DNA of 35,290 nt from an uncultured Coriobacteriaceae bacterium (GTDB lineage: Bacteria; Actinomycetota; Coriobacteriia; Coriobacteriales; Eggerthellaceae), in the NCBI GenBank assembly GCA_900552365.1, contig URZP01000008.1, positions 1 through 35,290 on the forward strand. Direction: 5' to 3'. Below the pieces are notes generated by a model. That model saw only the letters and a list, made by a program, of their open reading frames with translations, was not told the DNA's origin and made no database searches. Shown in pieces: positions 1-8,015 of the stretch. The translations under genes and the position numbers were made by a program. Positions within the stretch are counted from its first letter, which is position 1. Every line of letters starts with the position of its first letter.

Positions 1-114
1 AAGGCATACACCCTGAATCGCGAGCTTCCCATGCCGGGAGCCTTGTCCGACATTTGCCGAAAAGCAATTGCCCAACCCGCCTTCAAGCAGTCGCTTTCCT
101 CCTATCGCAGCTGA
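1..114 (+). CDS. 3' end of an unidentified gene (partial)
   Basis: An open frame enters from the left edge in frame 1 and ends at a TGA at 112-114, giving 37 residues that finish in SLSSYRS. The composition is protein-like (LNRELPMPGALSDICRKAIA) and the stop lies 84 bases before the exporter start. The fragment could be the C-terminus of a transcription regulator or enzyme, but no family is recognisable from so short a piece. The 115-198 spacer holds the exporter's ribosome binding site and presumably its promoter; no convincing -35/-10 pair is visible. Confidence 0.45.
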   Translation, partial: KAYTLNRELPMPGALSDICRKAIAQPAFKQSLSSYRS

Positions 115-198
115 ATTCGCGCTCTGTCAAACGCGAATCAACCTGTTGCCGCCCTATTGGTCCGCGACAGGCAACTCCCATAACTGCGAAAGGAACCT

Positions 199-1641
199 AT
201 GTCTAGCACTACTGTTTCCGCACCCGCCGATGGGCGCATTACCGGCACCCAAATCCGTATCGTCGCCGTCGTCGTCCTTGGCGCTTTCCTGGCCCTGCTG
301 AACCAAACGGTCATGTCCCCGGCGCTGCCAGTTATCATGACCGACTTCAACATCGACGCCTCCACCGCGCAATGGATCATGTCCATCTATCCGCTGGTCA
401 GCGGTATCATGGTGCCGGTATCGGCATTCCTTATCGACAAATTCAGCACCCGCAAGCTCTTCTTCGGGGCCACGCTGGTGTTCGCTCTTGGCACGCTGAT
501 GTGCGCCGCAGCGCCTGATTTCACCATCCTCATCGCCGGACGCGTGCTTCAGGCCGCAGGATCAGGCGTGCTTATGCCACTGGTCTCGGTTGTTCCCATG
601 CTGGTCTTTCCCGTTGAGAAACGCGGAACCGCCATGGGCATGGCGGGCATCGTGATGTCGGCCGGCCCTGCCGTCGGCCCCGTCGTAGGCGGTGCCGTGA
701 TCGACGCCTACGGCTGGCGCACGATGATCGGCGCGATCGTGCCCTTTGCGTTCGCGGTGTTGGTTCTGGGCGTCTTCATGCTGAAGAACGTAGGCGAGCT
801 TAAGAACCCGAAACTCGATCTTCCTTCGGTCGCCCTTTCGACCATTGCTTTCGGCGGCCTATTGTACGGCTTCTCGAGCGCCTCGTCGTTCGGCTGGGGC
901 AGTATCGTCGTGCTAGGCCCCATCGCCGCTGGCGTGATCTGCCTGGCATTGTTCATCGTTCGCCAAGGTCGCATTGACGACCCTCTGCTTCAACTGGGCA
1001 CGCTGAAAACGCACGAGTTCCGCGTAGCGGCTATCATCGTCACGCTCATCAACGCCGCTTGCTTGGTTACCAACACGCTGCTGCCGCTTCTTCTGCAAAC
1101 CGCTCTGGGCGCCTCGGCTTTCGAAACCGGCATGGCCATGCTGCCTGCCGCGGCAGTCGGCATCATCATCAGCCCCATCTCGGGCATCGTCTTCGACAAG
1201 TTCGGGCCGCGCGCCATCTCGATCTTCGGCCTGACGCTGATGACCGGTGCGCTGTTCCTGCTCTCGCTTTCGACGGCGAACACGCCCATCGCAGTGGTTG
1301 CGCTGTTCTGCATGCTACAAGCTGCTGGCCAGGCGCTGGCGAACATGCCGGTGAACACGTGGGGCGTCAATGCCTTGAAAAACGACATGATCGCCCACGG
1401 CAATGCCATCGCCAATACCGGTCGTCAGGTTGCCGGCGGCTTGTGCACGGCTCTTATCATCACGGTCATGACCAGCGTTACTGCATCTGCCAGCGCGAGT
1501 GCCGGCATCCAGGTTGCCACGGCCACAGGCGCCGGCGTCGCCTACAAGGTTTGCGCCGCTATCGGCCTGGTGTCGCTGATCTACGCCATCGTGAGCGTTC
1601 GCCCTTCCAAGAAAACCGCTTCTCAAACCAAGGAGGCTTAA
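199..1641 (+). CDS. MFS multidrug exporter, DHA2 (EmrB/QacA-like) family
   Basis: This 480-residue integral membrane protein is built of repeated hydrophobic helices and should be a proton-driven drug or metabolite exporter of the inner membrane. The fifth-helix antiporter motif is visible (GIVMSAGPAVGPVVGG, about residue 150), which marks drug:H+ antiporters of the major facilitator superfamily, and the length fits the 14-helix DHA2 group. The N-terminal helix begins around residue 20 after a short polar tail. The start is supported by AAAGGA four bases upstream of the ATG. The stop is 3 bases before the CBS-domain gene, so the two are almost certainly co-transcribed. The substrate cannot be told from sequence. 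Confidence 0.88.
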   Translation: MSSTTVSAPADGRITGTQIRIVAVVVLGAFLALLNQTVMSPALPVIMTDFNIDASTAQWIMSIYPLVSGIMVPVSAFLIDKFSTRKLFFGATLVFALGTLMCAAAPDFTILIAGRVLQAAGSGVLMPLVSVVPMLVFPVEKRGTAMGMAGIVMSAGPAVGPVVGGAVIDAYGWRTMIGAIVPFAFAVLVLGVFMLKNVGELKNPKLDLPSVALSTIAFGGLLYGFSSASSFGWGSIVVLGPIAAGVICLALFIVRQGRIDDPLLQLGTLKTHEFRVAAIIVTLINAACLVTNTLLPLLLQTALGASAFETGMAMLPAAAVGIIISPISGIVFDKFGPRAISIFGLTLMTGALFLLSLSTANTPIAVVALFCMLQAAGQALANMPVNTWGVNALKNDMIAHGNAIANTGRQVAGGLCTALIITVMTSVTASASASAGIQVATATGAGVAYKVCAAIGLVSLIYAIVSVRPSKKTASQTKEA

Positions 1642-1644
1642 ATC

Positions 1645-2151
1645 ATGTCCGAGATCCTTTCCGAGCGCATCCCGCTTGAGTTCGAAGGCACGCCCATTTC
1701 AAGCATCATGATCGAAGACCCCTTCACCTGCTCGCAAAGCAGCACGATCTCCGACGTGGTTCGCATGCTTGCCGAAAACGAGGTAACGAGCATGCCCGTC
1801 GTCGACGAGTGCAAACAGGTCGTCGGGTTCATTTCCGACGGCGACATCATGGGGGCCATCGCACAGCACCGTGCACGAACCATCTTCACAGGCGGCGACG
1901 CGTCGATGCTGTACTTCGACGATCAAACCCTCGAGCAGCGCATCGACGGTCTGAAAGATCGAAACGTCATGGACTTCGCCACACGCAAGGTTGTTTGCGC
2001 GCGGCCCGATCAAAGCATCGCCCGCGTAGCCGATATGCTGGCGAAGAAGAAGTTCAAGAAGCTTCCCGTGGTAGACGAAGAGGGAAAGCTGGTCGGCGTC
2101 ATCCGACGCTCGGCCATCACCAAATACATCTTCAACGTCATCTTCCAATAA
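1645..2151 (+). CDS. Tandem CBS-domain protein
   Basis: The 168-residue soluble protein consists of two CBS domains, at roughly residues 15-75 and 100-165, each with the typical hydrophobic strand followed by MPVVDE or LPVVDEEGKLVG and a G-x-I/F-S/R-D element. Paired CBS domains form a Bateman module that binds adenine nucleotides or related ligands and usually regulates a partner. There is no catalytic domain, so it is a stand-alone sensor. It follows the MFS gene by 3 bases, with GGAGG overlapping the end of that gene as its ribosome site. It may therefore modulate or report on the exporter, but this is inference from position. Confidence 0.85.
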   Translation: MSEILSERIPLEFEGTPISSIMIEDPFTCSQSSTISDVVRMLAENEVTSMPVVDECKQVVGFISDGDIMGAIAQHRARTIFTGGDASMLYFDDQTLEQRIDGLKDRNVMDFATRKVVCARPDQSIARVADMLAKKKFKKLPVVDEEGKLVGVIRRSAITKYIFNVIFQ

Positions 2152-2173
2152 CGAAACGTAATAGAAGCGAGAT

Positions 2174-2207
2174 AGGCGGTGTCGGACTTGTTCCGCGCCG
2201 CCTTTTT
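2174..2207 (+). terminator. Rho-independent terminator of the MFS-CBS operon
   Basis: AGGCGG (2174-2179) pairs with CCGCCT (2198-2203), with an inner CGGA/TCCG pairing, and the hairpin runs into five T. It lies 22 bases after the CBS-domain stop. The rest of the 2208-2400 spacer shows no gene or clear promoter. Confidence 0.8.
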
Positions 2208-2400
2208 CGCGTTCAAGCTCAGATGGCCCCTGTCTTGCGCACCCGCAGCGACAAAGGCACGACAAACGTTACGGCCTGCCAGATCAAACGTTTTTCAAAC
2301 AGCCGCCCAACAGCCATCGAACGGGAATTACCAATATGAAAGCGGACGCCCTATCCCCCGTGAGCAGGCATTAGAATCAACCGAAATCGAAAGGACGGGG

Positions 2401-2628
2401 ATGGGCAACCAGGACGAATACCACGCCGCACGGCTTGAGCTTGCCGCCGAGACCGCAAGCATCTTGGAAGGGACGCGCGAGATAATCGGGCTTATCGCAA
2501 ACGACCCCACATGGAACGGCGAGTCGACGGCACTGGGACAGGTTGCTGTCCTTTTGGACGTCGGCCTTGGTCATGCAGAGAAAAACCTTGAGGAGCTGAC
2601 GCGCATCGAAAACCTTGGTCTTGAATGA
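2401..2628 (+). CDS. Small protein of unknown function (75 aa)
   Basis: The ATG at 2401 is preceded by AAAGGACGGGG, which decides this start over an in-frame upstream extension. The 75-residue product is acidic and mostly helical in character (ETASILEGTREIIGLIAND, then EKNLEELTRIENLGLE), with no transmembrane segment, cysteine cluster or recognisable domain. It resembles in style the short helical accessory proteins found near phage-type regulators, but no family can be named. The next gene downstream is a small XRE regulator, 107 bases away. Confidence 0.6.
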   Translation: MGNQDEYHAARLELAAETASILEGTREIIGLIANDPTWNGESTALGQVAVLLDVGLGHAEKNLEELTRIENLGLE

Positions 2629-2684
2629 AGACGAAGCGCGGCGATATACGACACGATATGAAATTGCTGCGCTGAAACGCGGCT

Positions 2685-2704
2685 TGATATCTTGCAGGAT
2701 ATCA
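2685..2704. promoter_or_regulatory. 20-bp inverted repeat upstream of a small XRE regulator gene (putative operator)
   Basis: TGATATC (2685-2691), six bases, then GATATCA (2698-2704) form a perfect inverted repeat 32 bases before the start of the helix-turn-helix gene. Its size and position suit an autoregulatory operator. No poly-T follows, so it is not a terminator. The assignment is inference. Confidence 0.4.
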
Positions 2705-2735
2705 GCTTTCTTTACAGCGGCAATACGCTTGCCGC

Positions 2736-2951
2736 ATGGACATGGCCACCAAAAAGAAACAGCTCGGACGAGCAGTGGAACGTGAGCGATCTAAGCAGAG
2801 GCTCACCCAGCGTCAGCTTGCTTACATGGCCGACACCACGCAAACCGAGATCTCGAAAATCGAGAACGCAACCTCAGACGTCAAGGTCAGCACGCTGATC
2901 AGGATCAGCGAGGCACTTGGCATCGAGGTGCGCGAGTTCTTCTCGTTCTAG
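2736..2951 (+). CDS. Small XRE-family helix-turn-helix regulator
   Basis: This 71-residue protein is little more than a lambda-repressor-like HTH domain: basic N-terminal helix, then SKQRLTQRQLAYMADTTQ and the recognition helix TEISKIENATSDVKVSTL, ending REFFSF. It should bind DNA as a dimer and, being so short, has no ligand or dimerisation domain of its own. The start could be 2736 or the second ATG at 2742; neither has a strong ribosome site. A perfect 20-bp inverted repeat upstream is a candidate autoregulatory site. The preceding 75-aa gene could be a partner. Confidence 0.82.
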   Translation: MDMATKKKQLGRAVERERSKQRLTQRQLAYMADTTQTEISKIENATSDVKVSTLIRISEALGIEVREFFSF

Positions 2952-2972
2952 CGCTCGCGCCTTGAAACGATC

Positions 2973-3004
2973 AGAGCGGTCGGAACGCATGCTCCGACCG
3001 CTCT
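2973..3004. terminator. Hairpin terminator between convergent genes
   Basis: A perfect 12-bp stem, AGAGCGGTCGGA (2973-2984) with TCCGACCGCTCT (2993-3004), and an 8-base loop lies between the forward XRE gene (stop 2951) and the reverse DUF2344 gene (stop 3032). It is probably used from both sides, although the T-tracts are short. Confidence 0.75.
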
Positions 3005-3031
3005 TCATTAATATGCGATTCTTGCGATCCC

Positions 3032-3712
3032 CTATGCCTTCTCGCGCTGAGCGACGCGGGTGATGCTCACCGTGGTCAAAGCGGGCTCGCCTTCGGGCAG
3101 CGCGTCGTTATACAGCTTCAAGCATTCCTGCATAAGCAGATCGGCACGAAGGGCGCCGGTGTCGTGCGCTTCGAGCGCGAAATGCGCAACCTCAGGACGT
3201 TCCGCATCGAACATGATGGGCTCGACCAGATGATCGGCCACATGAAACACCTTCTCTTTCTTGCGACGAATGCGCACGATGTCCTGAGGAACGGGCAGGC
3301 TGCCGGGAGCGCGCGAGAACTCGACCTCGTAAACGCTCACCGGATAGGCAACCGACGCAGCCTTCGCATGCGAATCGATGTAATAGGCGTCCTGAACCAT
3401 CAGGTCGCGCACGCTTGCCGCTTTAAGCGCCGCAAGCGCCTTATCAACGGGAACGTACTCGCGCAACTGGATATCGAAGATCTCACACGTCGATCCAACA
3501 CCGACAGGCAGCGCCGCGCCGAATGCGATCTTCATATGCGGCGAAAAGCCTTGCGAAATGGCGAAAGGCAATCCCGCACGACGAACCGTACGCTCAAGAG
3601 CGTGGGCGACCTCAAGATGCGACAGAAGCGCCAGACGATCGCGTTCGATGTACATGGCACGAAGCACGAAGCGACGGCCGGACTGTTCAGCGTTGACGTT
3701 TTTCTCGCTCAT
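3032..3712 (-). CDS. DUF2344 radical-SAM-linked protein (TIGR03936 family)
   Basis: The 226-residue protein matches the DUF2344/TIGR03936 family: it opens with the family's 'R..y.k...l..lSHLE..ralERa.RRa.lP.a.s.GF.P.m..' pattern (LALLSHLEVAHALERTVRRA, then FAISQGFSPHMKIAFGAALP). Members are found beside, or fused to, the TIGR03960 radical SAM protein, as here, where the upstream gene ends 4 bases before this start. The reaction is not established; the pair probably makes one RNA- or protein-modifying system. It has no cysteine cluster of its own. It is the last gene of the long reverse-strand block. Confidence 0.85.
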   Translation of the reverse strand: MSEKNVNAEQSGRRFVLRAMYIERDRLALLSHLEVAHALERTVRRAGLPFAISQGFSPHMKIAFGAALPVGVGSTCEIFDIQLREYVPVDKALAALKAASVRDLMVQDAYYIDSHAKAASVAYPVSVYEVEFSRAPGSLPVPQDIVRIRRKKEKVFHVADHLVEPIMFDAERPEVAHFALEAHDTGALRADLLMQECLKLYNDALPEGEPALTTVSITRVAQREKA

Positions 3713-3716
3713 TTGC

Positions 3717-5606
3717 TTACCTCAATCCGCCAAGCACGCGAGGAGCCGCGAGCTCGTTTTCAACCTTCATGCCAGGGCACACGCCGCACGCCGAGCAACG
3801 CTCGAACGAACAGTCGGGGGTGGTGATGCCCTGCGACGCCAACTCGCGCTCGTGACGCAGGAAACGAGTGCTCACACCCGTGGAGACATGTTCCCACGGA
3901 AGCACATAGTCAAGCGGGAAGGTGGTCTGCGCAAGACCGGCAACGTCAATGCCGATATCGGCTGCGGCGGCAGCCCACGCTTCTTCGTCGAAGTGCTCAT
4001 CCCACGCGTCAAAGCGGGCGCCACGACGCCACGCGCCTTCAACCAACGCGGCGGTTTCACGGCCGCCACGACTCATGATGGCCTCGATGAAGCTGGTTGC
4101 CGCATTATGCCAATGCACGATAACCGAACGGCGCTTCACGCTGGAGCGAACCAAATTCACGCGACGAATAGCCTCTTCAGGAGCAATCTGGCCGTCCCAC
4201 TGGAACGGGGTCTGAGCCTTCGGCACGAACAGGGCAAGCGACGCGCTGATCTGAACAGCGCCCTTCTGCTCGCGCGGAACGGCGGCAACGGCGCGGTCGT
4301 AAGCGCGTTCGCACAAACTCGCGATTCCGCGCAGATCGTCATCGGTTTCGGTGGGAAGGCCAACCATGAAGTACAGCTTGCAACGACGCCAACCCATCGA
4401 GAAAGCCGCGTCGATAGCCGAGAACAGGTTCTCCTCGGTCACGTTCTTGTTGATGACGTCGCGCAAACGCTGTGTACCGGCCTCGGGGGCGAACGTCAAT
4501 CCGCCCTTCTTCTTGCCCGCAACCAGCGCAGCCATCTCGGCGCCGAACGAATCAAGGCGCTGCGAAGGGATGGAAACGCGCACGCCCGTGCCGTCGCATG
4601 CCTCGTTCAAGCGCGTGAGGATCTCGGCGATCTGAGAGTGATCGGTGGTGGAAAGCGAGGTCAGGCTGACCTCGTCGTAGCCCGTTTCCTTAAGGCCGGC
4701 AAGAACGGACTGCACCACGTTGTCGGCGGAGCGCTCGCGCACTGGACGATACATCATGCCTGCCTGGCAGAAACGGCAGCCACGTGCGCAGCCGCGCAAG
4801 ATCTCAACATTCAAACGGTCGTGAACGGCCTCGGCAAACGGGACGATGCACGGCTCCCAACCGGGACTTTCCGCAAAGCCGGTGAACAGCTGCTTCTCGA
4901 TATGGGTGGGAAGACCCTCTTCAAGCGGCTCGATCCACGAGCCCGCAGCCTGCGCCTCGTCGGTATCACGCCAGCGATACAGAGACGGCACGTACCAGCC
5001 CGGTTCGGTTGCGAGCTTTCGAAGCACCTCTGCGCGCGTGACGCCTGCCTTGCGCTGGCTCCTGATGAACTCCAGGCCATCGGGCAACATGACTTCGCCC
5101 TCGCCCACGCAGAACGCGTCGAAAAACGGAGCGTACGGCTCGGGGTTGTATGCGCACGGGCCGCCGGCGATGACGAACGGATCGCCCTCGGAACGATCGT
5201 CGGCATGCAAAGGAATGCCGCTCAGGTCAAGCATCTCAAGCACGTTCGTGGCAACAAGCTCGTGCGAAAGCGTGACGCCCACCGCATCGAACTCGGCCAA
5301 GGGCGCGCAGCTTTCGATTGAGAACATAGGGATGCCCTCGGCGCGCATTTTGTCGGCCATATCGGGAGCAGGCAAGAATCCGCGCTCGGCAGACAGACCC
5401 TCGCGGGCATTCACGACGTTCACCAAAATGCGGAGTGCCTGGTTGGGCTGACCGACTTCGTAAACGTCGGGATACACCATGCAGAAATGGAAATCGGCGT
5501 CTTCCTTGTAGACGCTTCCCCATTCATGGTTGATGTATCGCGAAGGACGCTCGGCAGTCGAGACGATCTCGCGAACGCGGGGCCAAAGATCAGTGAGTTT
5601 GGACAT
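3717..5606 (-). CDS. B12-binding-domain radical SAM protein (TIGR03960 family)
   Basis: The 629-residue enzyme carries the radical SAM [4Fe-4S] motif CARGCRFC (C-x3-C-x2-C) near the middle, in the context LRGCARGCRFCQAG. An N-terminal region resembles a cobalamin-binding fold (FCMVYPDVYEVGQPN), and a second cysteine cluster sits at the C-terminus (CSFERCSACGVCPG). Family members share this three-part layout and length. They act as S-adenosylmethionine radical enzymes of unknown substrate and pair with DUF2344 proteins, encoded here immediately downstream. In many anaerobes the pair lies near mre/rod or ribosomal L21/L27 genes, which fits its place after rodA. Confidence 0.88.
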   Translation of the reverse strand: MSKLTDLWPRVREIVSTAERPSRYINHEWGSVYKEDADFHFCMVYPDVYEVGQPNQALRILVNVVNAREGLSAERGFLPAPDMADKMRAEGIPMFSIESCAPLAEFDAVGVTLSHELVATNVLEMLDLSGIPLHADDRSEGDPFVIAGGPCAYNPEPYAPFFDAFCVGEGEVMLPDGLEFIRSQRKAGVTRAEVLRKLATEPGWYVPSLYRWRDTDEAQAAGSWIEPLEEGLPTHIEKQLFTGFAESPGWEPCIVPFAEAVHDRLNVEILRGCARGCRFCQAGMMYRPVRERSADNVVQSVLAGLKETGYDEVSLTSLSTTDHSQIAEILTRLNEACDGTGVRVSIPSQRLDSFGAEMAALVAGKKKGGLTFAPEAGTQRLRDVINKNVTEENLFSAIDAAFSMGWRRCKLYFMVGLPTETDDDLRGIASLCERAYDRAVAAVPREQKGAVQISASLALFVPKAQTPFQWDGQIAPEEAIRRVNLVRSSVKRRSVIVHWHNAATSFIEAIMSRGGRETAALVEGAWRRGARFDAWDEHFDEEAWAAAAADIGIDVAGLAQTTFPLDYVLPWEHVSTGVSTRFLRHERELASQGITTPDCSFERCSACGVCPGMKVENELAAPRVLGGLR

Positions 5607-5636
5607 CGTCTGGGTTTCCCTTCAGGCAGTGAACAG

Positions 5637-5674
5637 CCTGGATCGCACGTCGCATCAAACGAAAGCGATCCAGG
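5637..5674. other. 10-bp perfect inverted repeat between two reverse-strand genes
   Basis: CCTGGATCGC (5637-5646) and GCGATCCAGG (5665-5674) enclose an 18-base loop in the 99-base gap downstream of the 5706-6800 gene and upstream of the radical SAM gene. Neither strand has a T-run after it. It may be a U-less terminator or attenuator for the reverse operon, or an operator. Confidence 0.45.
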
Positions 5675-5705
5675 CGATGCTGATCAAATGATAGTTGAAA
5701 TAAGT

Positions 5706-6800
5706 TTAAGCGACAGGCTTGGTTTCCATCGAACGCACTTCAGCGACCCTGTCGCGCACCTGCGACGCGGCTTCTCCTGCGATAGTGGCGGCTTTCTCAA
5801 CCACGCGAGTCACGCCGGCGACGTTCTCGCCGCCCTCGAAGTACTCGATAACCGCACGACCCATGGCCTCGGTACCGCCGAAACCAACGCCGGCGCGGAT
5901 GACGCCGCCCAGTGCGGGGACGTACCCAACGGCCGTACGGGCAATCGAGCGGCAACCGAAGGCACCGCCAACCACTGCCAAGATCTCCTTCGCGCGTTCC
6001 ATGCCCATGGGGCGTCCATAAGCGGCAGCGATCTGAAGGACCATCTTCGCCTGGTTGAGCGTCATGATAGGCATGTCGGCCGCCTTCAAGAACGGAACCA
6101 AACCAACACCCGCGTTCTGCAACGCGGTTTCAGAAACAGCCTCAAGGGCAAGCGGTTTACGAACGAACGGGAATGCCAGCGCGAACGCCAGGCGCTTGGA
6201 ACGACAGGCGACGGCGATCCACTCGCCCATGCGCATGTCGAGCGCTGCAGCCGCCTCGCCGTCGAGGGGCATGGGGTCGGCCATGGCTTCTTCCTCGGTG
6301 ATCTGCGCGGCGTGCATCATGCCGGACAAGCCCTTCGTCATATCGGCAGCCTGCTTGGGAACGACGCGCGAAACCACCTTGCAAACGTTCTTCGCGATGG
6401 TTCGCTCGGGATCGGTGGGAACAACCAGATCGCCCTCGGGAATAGGCGCGTTCGCCGCTGCGGCGATAAGCTCGACGCGAGCGGGCTGTGTGGCGCATAC
6501 CATAACGGGAACGCCCGCGCTGCGGATAGCCGCAGCCGAAGGCCCAACCACGTCGGAAGATCCAGCGACGATGATGGCCGCGTCATCGGTGGGGCATACG
6601 CTTGCGGGCTGGTCGCCCAAGTAGCTGAGCGTAAGGCGCACCGTGGCCAATTCGCTGGCGAAGGACTTGCGCACATGGGCGATAAGATCGGCAGGGGCCG
6701 AATCGTCGATGTAAACGCTAACAGAAAGCGGGGTTTTACGCGCAGCCTCGAGATTGGTTGCCTCGTCGAGCAGCGCAGTGATATCAACGGGTAGTTGCAT
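5706..6800 (-). CDS. Protein of unknown function, DUF697-like C-terminal half
   Basis: This 364-residue protein starts inside the end of rodA (17-base overlap), so it is translationally tied to the cell-shape operon. The N-terminal 150 residues look like a nucleotide-binding or Rossmann-type alpha/beta domain (LSVSVYIDDSAPADLIAHV, DDAAIIVAGSSDVVGPSA, GVPVMVCATQP) but lack a full P-loop. The C-terminal part has Ala/Gly-rich helices (ILAVVGGAFGCRSIART, PALGGVIRAGVGFGGTEAMG) that recall the membrane-associating DUF697/YcjF fold. No enzymatic motif is evident. Its place between rodA and the radical SAM pair suggests a role linked to envelope growth, but this is only positional. Confidence 0.6.
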   Translation of the reverse strand: MQLPVDITALLDEATNLEAARKTPLSVSVYIDDSAPADLIAHVRKSFASELATVRLTLSYLGDQPASVCPTDDAAIIVAGSSDVVGPSAAAIRSAGVPVMVCATQPARVELIAAAANAPIPEGDLVVPTDPERTIAKNVCKVVSRVVPKQAADMTKGLSGMMHAAQITEEEAMADPMPLDGEAAAALDMRMGEWIAVACRSKRLAFALAFPFVRKPLALEAVSETALQNAGVGLVPFLKAADMPIMTLNQAKMVLQIAAAYGRPMGMERAKEILAVVGGAFGCRSIARTAVGYVPALGGVIRAGVGFGGTEAMGRAVIEYFEGGENVAGVTRVVEKAATIAGEAASQVRDRVAEVRSMETKPVA

Positions 6801-8007
6801 AGGACGCCTTTCGCCCGGACTGATTGCTACATGCCCACACCGAGCCGATAAGACCCAACAGGGCGAAGTTGACCATCATGAACGAAGAGCCGTAGCTCAT
6901 GAACGGCAGGGGGATACCCGTGATGGGCATGAGCCCGCACGTCATGCCGATGTTCTCGAGGATTTGGAACAGCCACATGCCGACGATGCTCATGACCAAG
7001 ACCAAACCGAACATGTCGTTCGATGACCTTGCAATACGAAATGCTATTACAACCAGCGCGATATACAGGCCAAGCAGCACCAGAACACCGAAAAACCCGA
7101 GCTCTTCGGCAAGCACGCAGAAGATGAAGTCGGTGGGCGCCTCGGGCAAGATACCCAGCGCATGCTGCGTTCCCTGCATGTAGCCCTGGCCGAACAGACC
7201 GCCCGAGCCAATGGCGATCATCGCCTGCTGAAGGTTGTAGCCCTCGTCGGAAAGGTCGGTGGAGCCCTGGTTCATGAACACCAGCAGACGGTTTCGCTGG
7301 TACTGCTTGAGCAGCTTGTACTGATGCGGATTGCTGGTCTCGTAAATGATTTGGTCGACCACGAACACCATGGCAATAAGCGCTATGCCAACCGCTAGCG
7401 TTATCAGCAGGTACTTCGGACGGGCGCCGCCAACCACAAGCGCGACGGCGGCGATGAAGATGTATACCAGGCCGGTTCCCAGGTCAGGCTGCGTCATAAT
7501 GCAGAAAAACGGGACCAACATCAGGCCGACGGCCTTCAAATATTCGCGCAAGTCATCCAAGTGACCGTTGTAGCGAGCCATGATGCTGGCATCCATGAGG
7601 ATAACCGTGATCTTAGCGAACTCGCCTGGCTGAAGCTGGATGCCGATCTTGATCCACGACGTCGCACCCATGGTGTTCACGCCGATAACCGGAAGATGCG
7701 GCGATAAGATGAGCACGACGTTGATGATCATCAGGATCTTCGTCATATCTGACAGGCGCCGGTAATCGAACTTCCAGAAGGCGACCATGGCCACAACACC
7801 CACCGCGACACCCATCAGCTGTCGCGAGAAGTTGTAGTCGACATCGGACGACACGGCGGAGTACACGACGATCAGACCGTACGCGGTAAGCGCGCATATG
7901 ACGACGAGAAGCGGCATGTTCAGCGACGGGAAACGCGAAGGGCGCACCATGCGCGGCGTTCGCGAACCGGCTGTGCGCACCGTTGAAATCTGCGGTAACT
8001 GCGGCAT
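6784..8007 (-). CDS. rodA: Rod-shape SEDS peptidoglycan polymerase RodA
   Basis: This 407-residue polytopic membrane protein of the SEDS (RodA/FtsW/SpoVE) family polymerises lipid II glycan strands during cell elongation, paired with PBP2. Family signatures are clear: about ten hydrophobic helices, the large periplasmic loop containing GSGGLFGQGYMQGTQ and PEAPTDFIFCVLAEELGF, and the C-terminal GIPLPFMSYGSSFMM. The gene follows mrdA by 8 bases, the usual polymerase/transpeptidase pairing, and its last 17 bases overlap the next gene. A reasonable ribosome site (GGAGGG) precedes the ATG. Its neighbours mark it as RodA rather than FtsW. Confidence 0.95.
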   Translation of the reverse strand: MPQLPQISTVRTAGSRTPRMVRPSRFPSLNMPLLVVICALTAYGLIVVYSAVSSDVDYNFSRQLMGVAVGVVAMVAFWKFDYRRLSDMTKILMIINVVLILSPHLPVIGVNTMGATSWIKIGIQLQPGEFAKITVILMDASIMARYNGHLDDLREYLKAVGLMLVPFFCIMTQPDLGTGLVYIFIAAVALVVGGARPKYLLITLAVGIALIAMVFVVDQIIYETSNPHQYKLLKQYQRNRLLVFMNQGSTDLSDEGYNLQQAMIAIGSGGLFGQGYMQGTQHALGILPEAPTDFIFCVLAEELGFFGVLVLLGLYIALVVIAFRIARSSNDMFGLVLVMSIVGMWLFQILENIGMTCGLMPITGIPLPFMSYGSSFMMVNFALLGLIGSVWACSNQSGRKASYATTR

Positions 8008-8015
8008 GTTCCCTC

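Noticed and set aside
3558..5321. 587-codon forward open frame opposite the radical SAM gene
   Set aside because: It is a GC-driven antisense shadow: Arg/His/Ala-rich composition, no domain, no ribosome site, while the reverse frame has clear motifs.
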